A DNA stretch of 21,154 nucleotides. Source: a virus. Positions 1 through 5,651 of the stretch are shown here, piece by piece. The notes beneath the pieces were generated by a model that saw only the letters and a program-made list of their open reading frames with translations, was not told where the DNA came from and searched no databases. The stretch lies in the IMG/VR virus record IMGVR_UViG_3300034072_001616, positions 1 to 21,154 of that record. One strand, written 5' to 3'. The translations under genes and the position numbers were made by a program. Each line of letters begins with the position of its first letter. The stretch's first letter is position 1.

Positions 1-194
1 CCTTCGCCGCGCAACGGGGCCGTTCGCCGGGGGGCGATATCTTCCTTCACGGCCAGCCCAATTCCCTGCCCTTCGGGCGTGTGCCGGGCGACTGGACCGA
101 CGGCTGCATCACCTTTTCCAACACCGAGATCGAGGAACTGTGGCGGATCGTGCCCGACGGAACGGTGATCGAGATCAGGCCGTATGTTAGGTGA
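1..194 (+). CDS. L,D-transpeptidase (YkuD family), 3' fragment of host gene
   Basis: The gene enters from outside the window and is read in the frame whose first complete codon is at 3. The visible C-terminal 63 residues contain the YkuD signature: an HGQPNSLPFG stretch followed by DWTDGCITFSN, where the Cys of DGCI is the expected catalytic nucleophile and the His lies in the upstream HG. These enzymes form or remodel 3-3 crosslinks or protein attachments of peptidoglycan in the periplasm; any signal peptide is outside the window. Relatives commonly finish near the motif PDGTxIEIRP. Here that is followed by YVR and a stop at 192-194, and these last codons overlap the inferred prophage terminus at about 185. 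The natural stop has therefore probably been replaced by phage sequence. The catalytic part is intact, so the enzyme may still work. Confidence 0.85.
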   Translation, partial: FAAQRGRSPGGDIFLHGQPNSLPFGRVPGDWTDGCITFSNTEIEELWRIVPDGTVIEIRPYVR

Positions 195-266
195 CACGAG
201 GTTTTAGAGTGGCGCTGAGCCGGGGTTTCCCGGGATTTGCCGGACTTCCGCGGACAAAAAGTGACG

Positions 267-279
267 GAAATCCGCCGTT
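267..279 (+). repeat. Left-end direct repeat, copy 1
   Basis: GAAATCCGCCGTT, identical to copy 3 and one base different from copy 2. It lies about 80 bp inside the inferred terminus. It is a candidate MuA-type transposase recognition site. A weaker inverted look-alike (GGAAGTCC read on the minus strand) lies nearby at about 242-249. Confidence 0.6.
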
Positions 280-413
280 CTTCCTTGTTGGCACCAAAAA
301 TTGGCGCTCGCGTTCTGTGTCTAGAGTCGAGGCCCATTTAGACGATGAATTGCCATGATCGGCTGGAGTGGGCCGATCTGATGGTTCGGGCCTCTGAAAC
401 CGCCTGAAGGCCG

Positions 414-426
414 GAAATCCGCCATT
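414..426 (+). repeat. Left-end direct repeat, copy 2
   Basis: GAAATCCGCCATT, one mismatch (G to A) from copies 1 and 3 and in the same orientation. It starts 147 bp after copy 1. It is a candidate internal transposase-binding site comparable in arrangement to the multiple L sites of Mu. Confidence 0.6.
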
Positions 427-540
427 TATCGTCGCCTGAGAGACCTCTGACGCCGATCTGACGCGCACTAGAGAGGCCTTCGAACTGGGGCAGAAGTGGG
501 CGCGGTTAATGGATTGCCTGATCTCAGCGGCAAACCCGCA

Positions 541-553
541 GAAATCCGCCGTT
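541..553 (+). repeat. Left-end direct repeat, copy 3
   Basis: GAAATCCGCCGTT, identical to copy 1. It starts 127 bp after copy 2 and about 50 bp before the 3' end of the first minus-strand gene. All three copies point the same way and I saw no further copy elsewhere in the window. Confidence 0.6.
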
Positions 554-603
554 TCCGGCCCGATCAAACCCCTTACTTACATGAATGAAAGTGGGCGCGA
601 ATT

Positions 604-1074
604 TTAGGCTGGTCTAATCTGGCGGTCATCGACCTCAAACCATCGGCACGAGCACCATTCCGCATCGCATCCCGCCAAAGGCAGTTGAGGTCTGTCCTGG
701 CGGGGTATGACCACCCCGTTATGTCGCTTCGATATTGAGCAGCATTCTTTTACGCTGGCACGAAGCTCGACATTCGAGCAGCGCTGGCCCCAAATGTGCT
801 CACTGCCATCGAACACTGTCCTCCAGACGGCAAAAATCATGAAGCCTCGAGTGACCTTTATTGAATGCGAGATGCTCTCCCTTCCATAAGCGCTGAATAT
901 GTGCGGGAACTGGCGCAGGTATCGGGCGCGGGTGCAGAAAGCCGACCAGTCTGCGGCGATAATTTCCGCGATCTCCTTCTCGTAGGTCGGCTCTAGGTAT
1001 GGATAGAGTTCGAGCATGGCTCTGACGGCTCCGTCGATCTCGACGTTGGCTACGCCGAACCGCACCCAAGGCAT
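604..1074 (-). CDS. Hypothetical protein coupled to the repressor gene
   Basis: A 156-residue protein that I do not recognise. Its ATG (1074-1072) directly abuts the TAG stop of the upstream repressor gene. A purine-rich GAGGAG stretch within the repressor's last codons can act as its ribosome site, so the two form a leftward operon probably expressed in the lysogen. The protein has no clear membrane segment or signal peptide. It contains Trp and Cys residues scattered through the C-terminal half (CSNVELR, KECCS, GCDAEWCSCRWFE). Base composition is less GC-rich than the structural genes, suggesting a cargo gene. Position next to the repressor would suit a superinfection-exclusion or other lysogenic-conversion role, but nothing in the sequence proves it. 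Confidence 0.55.
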   Translation of the reverse strand: MPWVRFGVANVEIDGAVRAMLELYPYLEPTYEKEIAEIIAADWSAFCTRARYLRQFPHIFSAYGRESISHSIKVTRGFMIFAVWRTVFDGSEHIWGQRCSNVELRASVKECCSISKRHNGVVIPRQDRPQLPLAGCDAEWCSCRWFEVDDRQIRPA

Positions 1075-1731
1075 CTATAGCCTCCTCACCACAGCGATGA
1101 CCCGGCCAATTATCCGCATCTCATCATCGACGGCTGTGATTGGCGGGATGATCTGACTGTCGCAATGCATCTGAACTGATCCGTCAGGCAGTTGCCGCAA
1201 GCGCTTTATCTGCACCGTGTCGGCATAAGAGACGGCCCAGATTTCGTCATTCACATGCGGAGTTGTCTGGGAGCGGTCGATCAGGATGACTTCGCCGCTT
1301 CGGATGGTCGGCTCCATGCTCGTGCCGTCGCCCAAAGCCCAGACGAGGTGGCGGGGTGCTATGCCGGTGATCGAGCGAAGCCAGGCGCGGGAAAACGAAC
1401 GGCGCTCGGCCTTCACGGGGCCGTCATCGTAGGTCGCTCCCATGCCGAACTTCAGGTCAATCTGATCCAGCTCCACGAGATCGGCATCGCGTTCATCCGC
1501 CGACACAAGTTCCGTCCATTCGGTGTCGCGCGTCCAGCCAGGAAAGGTTGGGAAGGCCGCGCGAAGAGCATCAAGCGTCGGCGCACTCAAGCGCGAATCA
1601 GGAGTGCCGGCGTTCATCCGTTGAATGGTGCGAGGGCTTACCTTCGCCTTTTGAGCGACTTTAGCCGCTGAAACGCCAGCAAAATCTATCAGTGCGCGGA
1701 TGAGCGCGATGTCTTTCTCTAAGCTCGACAC
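1075..1731 (-). CDS. Phage repressor, HTH (XRE) plus S24/LexA-like peptidase domain
   Basis: This 218-residue protein has an N-terminal helix-turn-helix at about residues 18-40 (VSAAKVAQKAKVSPRTIQRM). Its C-terminal S24 peptidase domain runs from about residue 125. GDGTSMEPTIRSGE carries the serine nucleophile (Ser138), and VQIKRLRQLPDG carries the matching lysine (Lys176). This is the CI/LexA-type architecture in which RecA-stimulated self-cleavage relieves repression, so the prophage may be SOS-inducible. Phage Mu itself uses a different, Lon/ClpX-controlled repressor. The start is GTG at 1731; an in-frame stop lies four codons upstream, so no longer start is possible. It is transcribed leftward, divergent from the early operon, with its probable operators at 1732-1817. 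Confidence 0.9.
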   Translation of the reverse strand: MSSLEKDIALIRALIDFAGVSAAKVAQKAKVSPRTIQRMNAGTPDSRLSAPTLDALRAAFPTFPGWTRDTEWTELVSADERDADLVELDQIDLKFGMGATYDDGPVKAERRSFSRAWLRSITGIAPRHLVWALGDGTSMEPTIRSGEVILIDRSQTTPHVNDEIWAVSYADTVQIKRLRQLPDGSVQMHCDSQIIPPITAVDDEMRIIGRVIAVVRRL

Positions 1732-1817
1732 GGCACTGCGCTAACAAGCCGCCCGCGTATACCAGAGCGGAAAAATCTACGTTGCAAAGCGTAAATATCT
1801 ACGCTACGCAGCTGATT
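1732..1817. promoter_or_regulatory. Divergent early/lysogenic control region with operator-like repeats
   Basis: This gap separates the leftward repressor from the rightward Cro/Ner-like gene. It contains a direct repeat ATCTACG(T/C)T at 1775-1783 and 1797-1805, exactly 22 bp apart, about two helical turns. It also has overlapping dyads: TACG...CGTA at 1778-1793 and GCGTA-AATATC-TACGC at 1789-1804. TACGCTACGC follows at 1800-1809. Such repeats in this position are the expected binding sites of the repressor and the Cro/Ner-like protein. A minus-strand TATACG (about 1757-1762) could be a -10 for the repressor. I cannot assign the rightward promoter with confidence. Confidence 0.65.
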
Positions 1818-2066
1818 ATGGACCAGCAATTGATCGTCACGGATATCGAGCGGCGGGCTAAAGCCTCTCGCATCTCCATCGCCGAGCTCTGCCGCCGTGC
1901 CGGCATCTCCCCGGACACCTTCTTCAAGTGGCGCAAGACGCCCCGGAACCCGCACCCACCTGGGGCGAACCTGCATTCGGTCGGGGCGCTCTATCGTGAG
2001 CTCGACAAGATCGAGGCCGAGGATGCCAAGCGGCTTGCTGGCCGCGGGAAGGCGGTGGCGGCATGA
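1818..2066 (+). CDS. Cro/Ner-like helix-turn-helix regulator
   Basis: An 82-residue basic protein, first gene of the rightward early operon and transcribed divergently from the repressor. That is the place of Ner in Mu and Cro in lambdoid phages. Residues about 15-36 (KASRISIAELCRRAGISPDTFFKWRK) form a good helix-turn-helix. The C-terminal part is helical (VGALYRELDKIEAEDAKRLAG) and could mediate dimerisation. I use ATG 1818. A TTG at 1782 in the same frame would put coding sequence across the operator-like repeats and has no ribosome site. No strong Shine-Dalgarno precedes 1818 either, so expression may be weak. It probably represses the repressor promoter and tunes early transcription. The end overlaps the next gene by four bases. 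Confidence 0.75.
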   Translation: MDQQLIVTDIERRAKASRISIAELCRRAGISPDTFFKWRKTPRNPHPPGANLHSVGALYRELDKIEAEDAKRLAGRGKAVAA

Positions 2067-2755
2067 GCGCGCTGTTCGAGAGCGTGGGCAAGCGGGTCGG
2101 ACCCGACGGCTGCCTGAAGTTCCGTGAGCGGCGGTTCTGGTCAGCGGACAGCGCGAAATTCGCTGGCCAGTGGGTCTCGGTGCGCAGGCCTTGTTGGGAC
2201 GATCAGATGGTGACGTTCTGGCAGGGCGACGAGGAGACGGCGCGGAAATATGCAGCGCATCTGATGGCCGACACGGGCTTTGGCGATCCGGTGGCAGCGC
2301 GGGCCGCAGCTGCGCGGCGGGTCGAAATGGCCCTTGGTGACCCCGATAAGATGCGGCGTGAGCAGGCATCAATCGTTGGCCGGAGAGTCGCTGCCGTCGT
2401 GCAGCTGCTTGACGAACGTATCGAGCGCGCCCGCCAGATCGAGCCGCTCGTCCGCCGCAGCTTTCTCGCTCGCCTGCTGGAGGGCGTGAAGCAGGTCTTC
2501 ACGCGAGGTCGGCCAGCGGCGCTCGAGAGCGTCGATCATGGCCATCTGCAGCTCAAGGGTGAGTTCGCTGTCGCGGGCGGCCTTTCGGAGCGAGGTCTCG
2601 AGAGCGCGCTGACGTTGTTCCATGTCCCGGATGCGCTGTTCGAGGACTTCAAGGCTGAGCTTATTGTTGGGCAAGGTCTTCCTCCTGCTGATGATGGTGG
2701 TGAGCCTACGCCGCCTTCTGATGACGCGCATCGTCTAAGTGGGGGTGCGAAATGA
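2063..2755 (+). CDS. Hypothetical early protein (N-terminal half convincing)
   Basis: A 230-residue reading frame whose ATG overlaps the stop of the Cro/Ner-like gene and whose TGA overlaps the ATG of the ParB-like gene, so it fits the operon perfectly. I do not recognise the family. Residues 1-105 look like an ordinary protein, with Trp-rich segments (RRFWSADSAKFAGQWVSVRRPCWDD) followed by a helical Ala/Arg-rich part (DPVAARAAAARRVEMAL). From about residue 106 on, the sequence is less protein-like, and the opposite strand carries a very plausible gene (2369-2674). The C-terminal half may thus be either real overlapping coding or a read-through of antisense DNA. No membrane segment is seen. 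Confidence 0.6.
   Translation: MSALFESVGKRVGPDGCLKFRERRFWSADSAKFAGQWVSVRRPCWDDQMVTFWQGDEETARKYAAHLMADTGFGDPVAARAAAARRVEMALGDPDKMRREQASIVGRRVAAVVQLLDERIERARQIEPLVRRSFLARLLEGVKQVFTRGRPAALESVDHGHLQLKGEFAVAGGLSERGLESALTLFHVPDALFEDFKAELIVGQGLPPADDGGEPTPPSDDAHRLSGGAK
2369..2674 (-). CDS. Possible antisense-strand coiled-coil protein
   Basis: This 101-residue minus-strand frame lies wholly inside the plus-strand gene 2063-2755. It begins with TTG at 2674 preceded by a perfect AGGAGG (2686-2681) at a spacing of six bases. The product is strongly helical with heptad-like spacing (LEVLEQRIRDMEQRQRALET, then ELTLELQMAMIDALERRW), an amphipathic middle and an acidic C-terminus. It looks more like a genuine protein than the plus-strand translation of the same bases. 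The frame can be extended to an ATG at 2731, but that adds an Arg-rich, unlikely leader. It could be an independent cargo gene or an antisense regulator of the early operon, or an accident of high GC. Both strands have similar third-position GC, so composition does not decide. Confidence 0.4.
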   Translation of the reverse strand: MPNNKLSLEVLEQRIRDMEQRQRALETSLRKAARDSELTLELQMAMIDALERRWPTSREDLLHALQQASEKAAADERLDLAGALDTFVKQLHDGSDSPAND

Positions 2756-3726
2756 GCGGTCCTGCGAAGTCGCTGCTGGATGGCGCGGAGGTGATCGCGT
2801 TCAACCCCGCAGACATAGACACCTCGGGCCGGATCGGGTTTTACCACCCCGACAAGGCGGTCGCGGTTGGTCGTCTGCTCTTCAAGGATGGGCAGCGCGA
2901 CCTGATCAAGGTTGCTGCCTCCAAGAAGCCCGGCTTCAAATGGCGGCTGCTGGTTGGCCTTCACAGGACTGAAGGGGCCAAGCTCGAAGGCCTGCCCGTC
3001 TATGGCGTCATTGTCAGCGGCAAGCCCGAAATCTTGCGCGAGCTGGAGGCCTCGGAAAACATCCATCGCCGCCCGCTGCTCCCAATCGAGCACTCCAAGT
3101 TCGTTTTCGAACTTTGCCGTGCGGCGCAGGAGCGGATCGCGCGCGAGCATGGCGAGCTTTCCGACCAGCAGTTAGGCATGAAGGTTCGTTGGAGCCGGGT
3201 CAGAAGCCGCGACATCACCGCTGATCAGGCGCTGCAGCAGGAGACTGACGATACTGCGGACATGATGTCCGCAGTATATGGATGGCAGGACAGTGTTTCA
3301 GAGGCGCTCAACCTCGGAAAGCGGCAAATCCGCAGGTGTCTTGCGATTTACCGACTGGTGGTCGAGCCGTTTCCTGATCTGGCAGAGGCACTCGAGAAGC
3401 ACCCTGTCGTGGGGGCAAATGCGAGCCAACTGCTCGAGCTGGCCCGAGTTACCGAGGAAGCCCAGCGCCGCAAGATTATCGAGGCACTCCTTGCTGACCC
3501 CGAGATCAGTGTGGCGGATGCAAAAATCGCGGCAGGCGCTGAACGCTTTGAGCCAACTTCAACGCCAGTGCACTACCAGAAGTACTGGAACGCGATCGAC
3601 AACAACTGGTCGAAGCTCGGGGTCACCGAAAAGCGACTTTATCTACCAAAGTTCGTCGCCAAGCTGACACCTGACATGAAGGCCCAGCTGCGTTCGCTCC
3701 TTGATGAGGAGCAGAGCAATGGATGA
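2752..3726 (+). CDS. ParB/Srx-superfamily DNA-binding protein
   Basis: A 324-residue protein with a ParB N-terminal-type domain. GLHRTEGAKLEG (about 69-80) matches the G.HR..A....G box. ENIHRRPLLPIE (about 102-113) matches the ENIHR..L.P.E box that binds nucleotide in ParB proteins. A helix-turn-helix-like segment follows at about 181-203 (SVSEALNLGKRQIRRCLAIYRL), with a helical C-terminal part. ParB proteins bind centromere-like sites and slide with CTP; phage relatives also include nucleases and transcription factors. No ParA partner is adjacent, so plasmid-like partition is unlikely and a regulatory or DNA-processing role is more plausible. Its own GTGGGGG ribosome site precedes the ATG, which overlaps the upstream stop. 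The base composition is lower in GC than the transposition genes. Confidence 0.75.
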   Translation: MSGPAKSLLDGAEVIAFNPADIDTSGRIGFYHPDKAVAVGRLLFKDGQRDLIKVAASKKPGFKWRLLVGLHRTEGAKLEGLPVYGVIVSGKPEILRELEASENIHRRPLLPIEHSKFVFELCRAAQERIAREHGELSDQQLGMKVRWSRVRSRDITADQALQQETDDTADMMSAVYGWQDSVSEALNLGKRQIRRCLAIYRLVVEPFPDLAEALEKHPVVGANASQLLELARVTEEAQRRKIIEALLADPEISVADAKIAAGAERFEPTSTPVHYQKYWNAIDNNWSKLGVTEKRLYLPKFVAKLTPDMKAQLRSLLDEEQSNG

Positions 3727-3958
3727 CTTCACCGATGCCGTCCGTGCCGTGCTCGATGCTGAGCCAGAGCTTTTCGGTCTGCTCTATCGATCGCTGCGAT
3801 GGGACCAAAAGGCCCAACTCCTTCGGTCAATCATCAGCGAGGGTGACCACCCGCCGGGATTCAGGGTGTCGTTCGACGTCTCATCGATCAGTGATGCTGA
3901 GCGCAAATACCTGAACGCGATTGGCATAGGGCCAAAACCAGATCGGGAGATGCGCTGA
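3719..3958 (+). CDS. Small hypothetical early protein
   Basis: A 79-residue protein, unrecognised. The ATG at 3719 lies inside the last codons of the ParB-like gene and has a strong GAGGAG ribosome site seven bases upstream. An earlier TTG in frame lacks such support. The sequence is acidic at the N-terminus (MDDFTDAVRAVLDAEPELFG) and mixed afterwards, with no Cys motif and no membrane segment. Tight overlap on both sides with the ParB-like and methyltransferase genes suggests the three work or at least are expressed together. Confidence 0.65.
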   Translation: MDDFTDAVRAVLDAEPELFGLLYRSLRWDQKAQLLRSIISEGDHPPGFRVSFDVSSISDAERKYLNAIGIGPKPDREMR

Positions 3959-4647
3959 TGCGCGGCGAAATCTCCTCCGGCAAGCATTCGAAGCGTCATC
4001 CTCTCGACTGGTATGTCGACGAGCACTGGTGTGCCGAGCAGCTGGCGATCGCGCTTGATGACTTCGCGCTTGAGCGGGCCGAAGGGCTGGCGATCTGGGA
4101 TCCGTGCTGCGGCTTGGGTAACACGCTGCAGGCAGCCCACCAGCGCGGGTTGCTCGTTGTCGCATCCGACCTCGTTGACAACTTCGTCTGGGACAATTTC
4201 CTGCCCGAGGATGGTTTGCCGGTTGATTTCTTCACCCGCAATTTCCTCGAGTGCGAGCAGCTCGAATACCCCTGCAGCATCATCTGCAACCCGCCTTACA
4301 GCTACATCAAGGGCATCGCAGAGGCTTTTGCGCGGCATGCGCTGAAGCTCTCGTCGCGCCGCGTCGCTATCCTGATGCCGAGCAAGTGGCTGGCCTCGCA
4401 GGCCCGCTACCAGCTGTTCACTGATCATCCGCCGCAGGCGGTGCTGCACCTGTGCCAGCGTCCGTCGATGCCGCCGGGCGATCGCATCGCGGCGTTGGGC
4501 AACCGCGCCTTCGGTGGCGGCATGGTCGATTACTGCTGGATCGTCTGGGACGTGAAGCGCCCGACCAAGCCGGGCCAGACCCGCACCATCTGGCTGCCGC
4601 CGCTGCACCGCAATTCCGAAATCCTGTCGCTTGAGGAGGTGCTGTGA
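3958..4647 (+). CDS. DNA adenine-type methyltransferase, orphan
   Basis: A 229-residue SAM-dependent methyltransferase. Motif I is IWDPCCGLGNT (about 47-56; SAM binding). The acidic residue of motif II is in VVASDL (Asp71). Motif IV is NPPY (111-114), typical of N6-adenine (and some N4-cytosine) DNA methylases. It is short, with no obvious target-recognition domain beyond the core, and no restriction endonuclease gene is nearby. It is therefore an orphan enzyme, probably protecting phage DNA from host restriction or marking DNA for regulation. It plays the part that Mom modification plays in Mu, although Mom is unrelated. Start and stop overlap the neighbours by one base each (TGATG), so it is translationally coupled in the early operon. 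Confidence 0.85.
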   Translation: MRGEISSGKHSKRHPLDWYVDEHWCAEQLAIALDDFALERAEGLAIWDPCCGLGNTLQAAHQRGLLVVASDLVDNFVWDNFLPEDGLPVDFFTRNFLECEQLEYPCSIICNPPYSYIKGIAEAFARHALKLSSRRVAILMPSKWLASQARYQLFTDHPPQAVLHLCQRPSMPPGDRIAALGNRAFGGGMVDYCWIVWDVKRPTKPGQTRTIWLPPLHRNSEILSLEEVL

Positions 4648-4781
4648 TGCCCGACGAACCCGAAAACCGTGTCGATCTGGTCGAGGTGATGCTTGGCATC
4701 GCGATCGCCATGATCATCGGCCCCGGCGTCATCTGGTGGGGGCTGACCATCGCCCAGCTTGTCTGGGGGCCGCTGCCGTGA
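4647..4781 (+). CDS. Small single-span membrane protein
   Basis: A 44-residue frame whose ATG overlaps the methyltransferase stop (TGATG), with GAGGAGG about eight bases upstream. After an acidic N-terminus (MPDEPENRVDLVE) comes a hydrophobic segment (VMLGIAIAMIIGPGVIWWGL, about 14-33) able to cross the membrane once. The function is unknown. Good ribosome site, exact coupling to both neighbours and clear membrane character support it as a real gene. A second small membrane protein occurs at 10027. Confidence 0.6.
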   Translation: MPDEPENRVDLVEVMLGIAIAMIIGPGVIWWGLTIAQLVWGPLP

Positions 4782-5068
4782 TCAGCCTGACCGAACGCCA
4801 GCAGGATGCCCTGCGCTTCATCATCGGCTTCAAGGAAGCCCATGGGCATTCGCCGTCTTACGTCGAGATCGCAAATGGCATCGGGCTCAACGGCGACAGC
4901 TCCAAGAGCCAGATCCACCGGCTGATCAGCGGACTGTGCGAGCGTGGTGCGATCAGACGCAAGTGGTGCGCGGCGCGTGAGATCGAGGTGCTTGTGCCGG
5001 TCGCGATTCCGCGCGCACCCGATGGCGAGCCGCTGCACTTCGTGCGCACCGGAGGGATGGTGGCATGA
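4778..5068 (+). CDS. LexA-like winged-helix DNA-binding protein, copy 1
   Basis: A 96-residue protein starting at GTG 4778, which overlaps the previous stop (GTGA). It matches the LexA DNA-binding domain: LTERQQDALRFIIGFKEAHG then SPSYVEIANGIGLNGDSSKSQIHRLISGLCERGAIRR. It has no S24 peptidase domain, so it cannot self-cleave like LexA and the prophage repressor. It ends with the motif PRAPDGEPLHFVR, which is also at the end of the next gene. This suggests either a competitor at LexA-type or phage operators, or a specialised phage regulator. It is adjacent to and overlapping with its paralogue at 5065. Confidence 0.75.
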   Translation: MISLTERQQDALRFIIGFKEAHGHSPSYVEIANGIGLNGDSSKSQIHRLISGLCERGAIRRKWCAAREIEVLVPVAIPRAPDGEPLHFVRTGGMVA

Positions 5069-5346
5069 TGACCCTGACCACCCGCCAGCAGGACGCGCTG
5101 CGCTTCATCACCGGCTATTCCGAGCGCAACGGCATCTCGCCGACCCTGCGCGAGATCGCCGACGGTATCGGCCTCGACAGCAAGACCGTCTTCACCGCCG
5201 ACTGGCTGGTGCGCCAGCTGGAGGAGCGCGGCGCGGTGGTGCGTGTCGGGCGGCAGCGTTCGATTGAGGTGGTGGAAGCCCTGCCGATTCCGCGCGCGCC
5301 GGATGGCGAGCCGCTGCACTTCATTCGCATCGGGGAGGGCGCATGA
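5065..5346 (+). CDS. LexA-like winged-helix DNA-binding protein, copy 2
   Basis: A 93-residue paralogue of the gene just upstream, overlapping it by four bases and preceded by GGAGGG. It has the LexA N-terminal fold: LTTRQQDALRFITGYSERNG, SPTLREIADGIGLDSKTVF, then WLVRQLEERGAVVRVGRQRSIEV. The shared tail PRAPDGEPLHFIR shows tandem duplication rather than independent capture. Divergence is high in the recognition-helix region (KSQIHRLIS against VFTADWLVR), so the two probably recognise different sites or could form heterodimers. No peptidase domain is present. Confidence 0.75.
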   Translation: MMTLTTRQQDALRFITGYSERNGISPTLREIADGIGLDSKTVFTADWLVRQLEERGAVVRVGRQRSIEVVEALPIPRAPDGEPLHFIRIGEGA

Positions 5347-5651
5347 GCGAGTTCCGCCCCGGCGACCGCGTGATCTTTCGCGCGGGTCATCACTTCGGTG
5401 TCGCCAAGGTCGATCTGGTGAAGGATCGGCATGTCACGGCCTTCGCATTCGACACCAACCGGCAGGGCTGGCAGCGGATGCGGCAGCGCATCCAGCACAG
5501 CGCGATCCTCGGCACGCTTCCCCCGCGGGAAAATGCCGATCGCATTGCCAAAAGGCTGAACCGGCTCGCCAACGAGCGCGAGGCACTGCGCCAGCAGGCC
5601 AACCGCTGGCTGGAGGATAATGTCCGCCAGCTGATCGAGGAGGCGCGCTGA
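5343..5651 (+). CDS. Hypothetical early protein with basic helical C-terminus
   Basis: A 102-residue protein, not recognised. The N-terminus (FRPGDRVIFRAGHHFGVAKV) resembles a small beta-barrel, SH3/KOW-like start. The second half is a long charged helix (ADRIAKRLNRLANEREALRQ onward) that could be a coiled coil. It overlaps the LexA-like gene by four bases and the following gene by one, so it belongs to the early operon. No catalytic motif is visible. Confidence 0.6.
   Translation: MSEFRPGDRVIFRAGHHFGVAKVDLVKDRHVTAFAFDTNRQGWQRMRQRIQHSAILGTLPPRENADRIAKRLNRLANEREALRQQANRWLEDNVRQLIEEAR

Larger units (their letters stand above)
185..603. other. Putative prophage left end and non-coding terminal region
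   Basis: About 410 bases without a convincing gene separate the host transpeptidase from the first prophage gene. Mu-family elements begin with 5'-TG. The TG at 185-186 (TGTTAGGTGACACG) falls where the transpeptidase reading frame departs from its usual ending, so I place the left terminus there. The region contains three direct copies of a 13-bp motif (267, 414 and 541) and the short repeated string GCCGATCTGA near 372 and 451. Transposase-binding sites are expected near the end of a Mu-like genome. The exact terminus is an inference because the right end and its target-site duplication are not visible. An alternative TG lies at 192. Confidence 0.5.

Noticed and set aside
187-567. Minus-strand 126-codon open frame across the left-end region
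   Set aside because: It spans the terminal repeats, which give it an artificial NGGFP repeat. It has no ribosome site, runs into the inferred terminus and looks unlike a protein.
707-889. Plus-strand 60-codon frame opposite the gene downstream of the repressor
   Set aside because: It lies antisense inside 604-1074, lacks a ribosome site and has no family resemblance. The coupled minus-strand gene is the better call.
1782-1817. TTG start giving a 12-residue longer Cro/Ner-like protein
   Set aside because: The extension would be encoded by the operator-like repeats themselves and has no ribosome site. ATG 1818 removes it.
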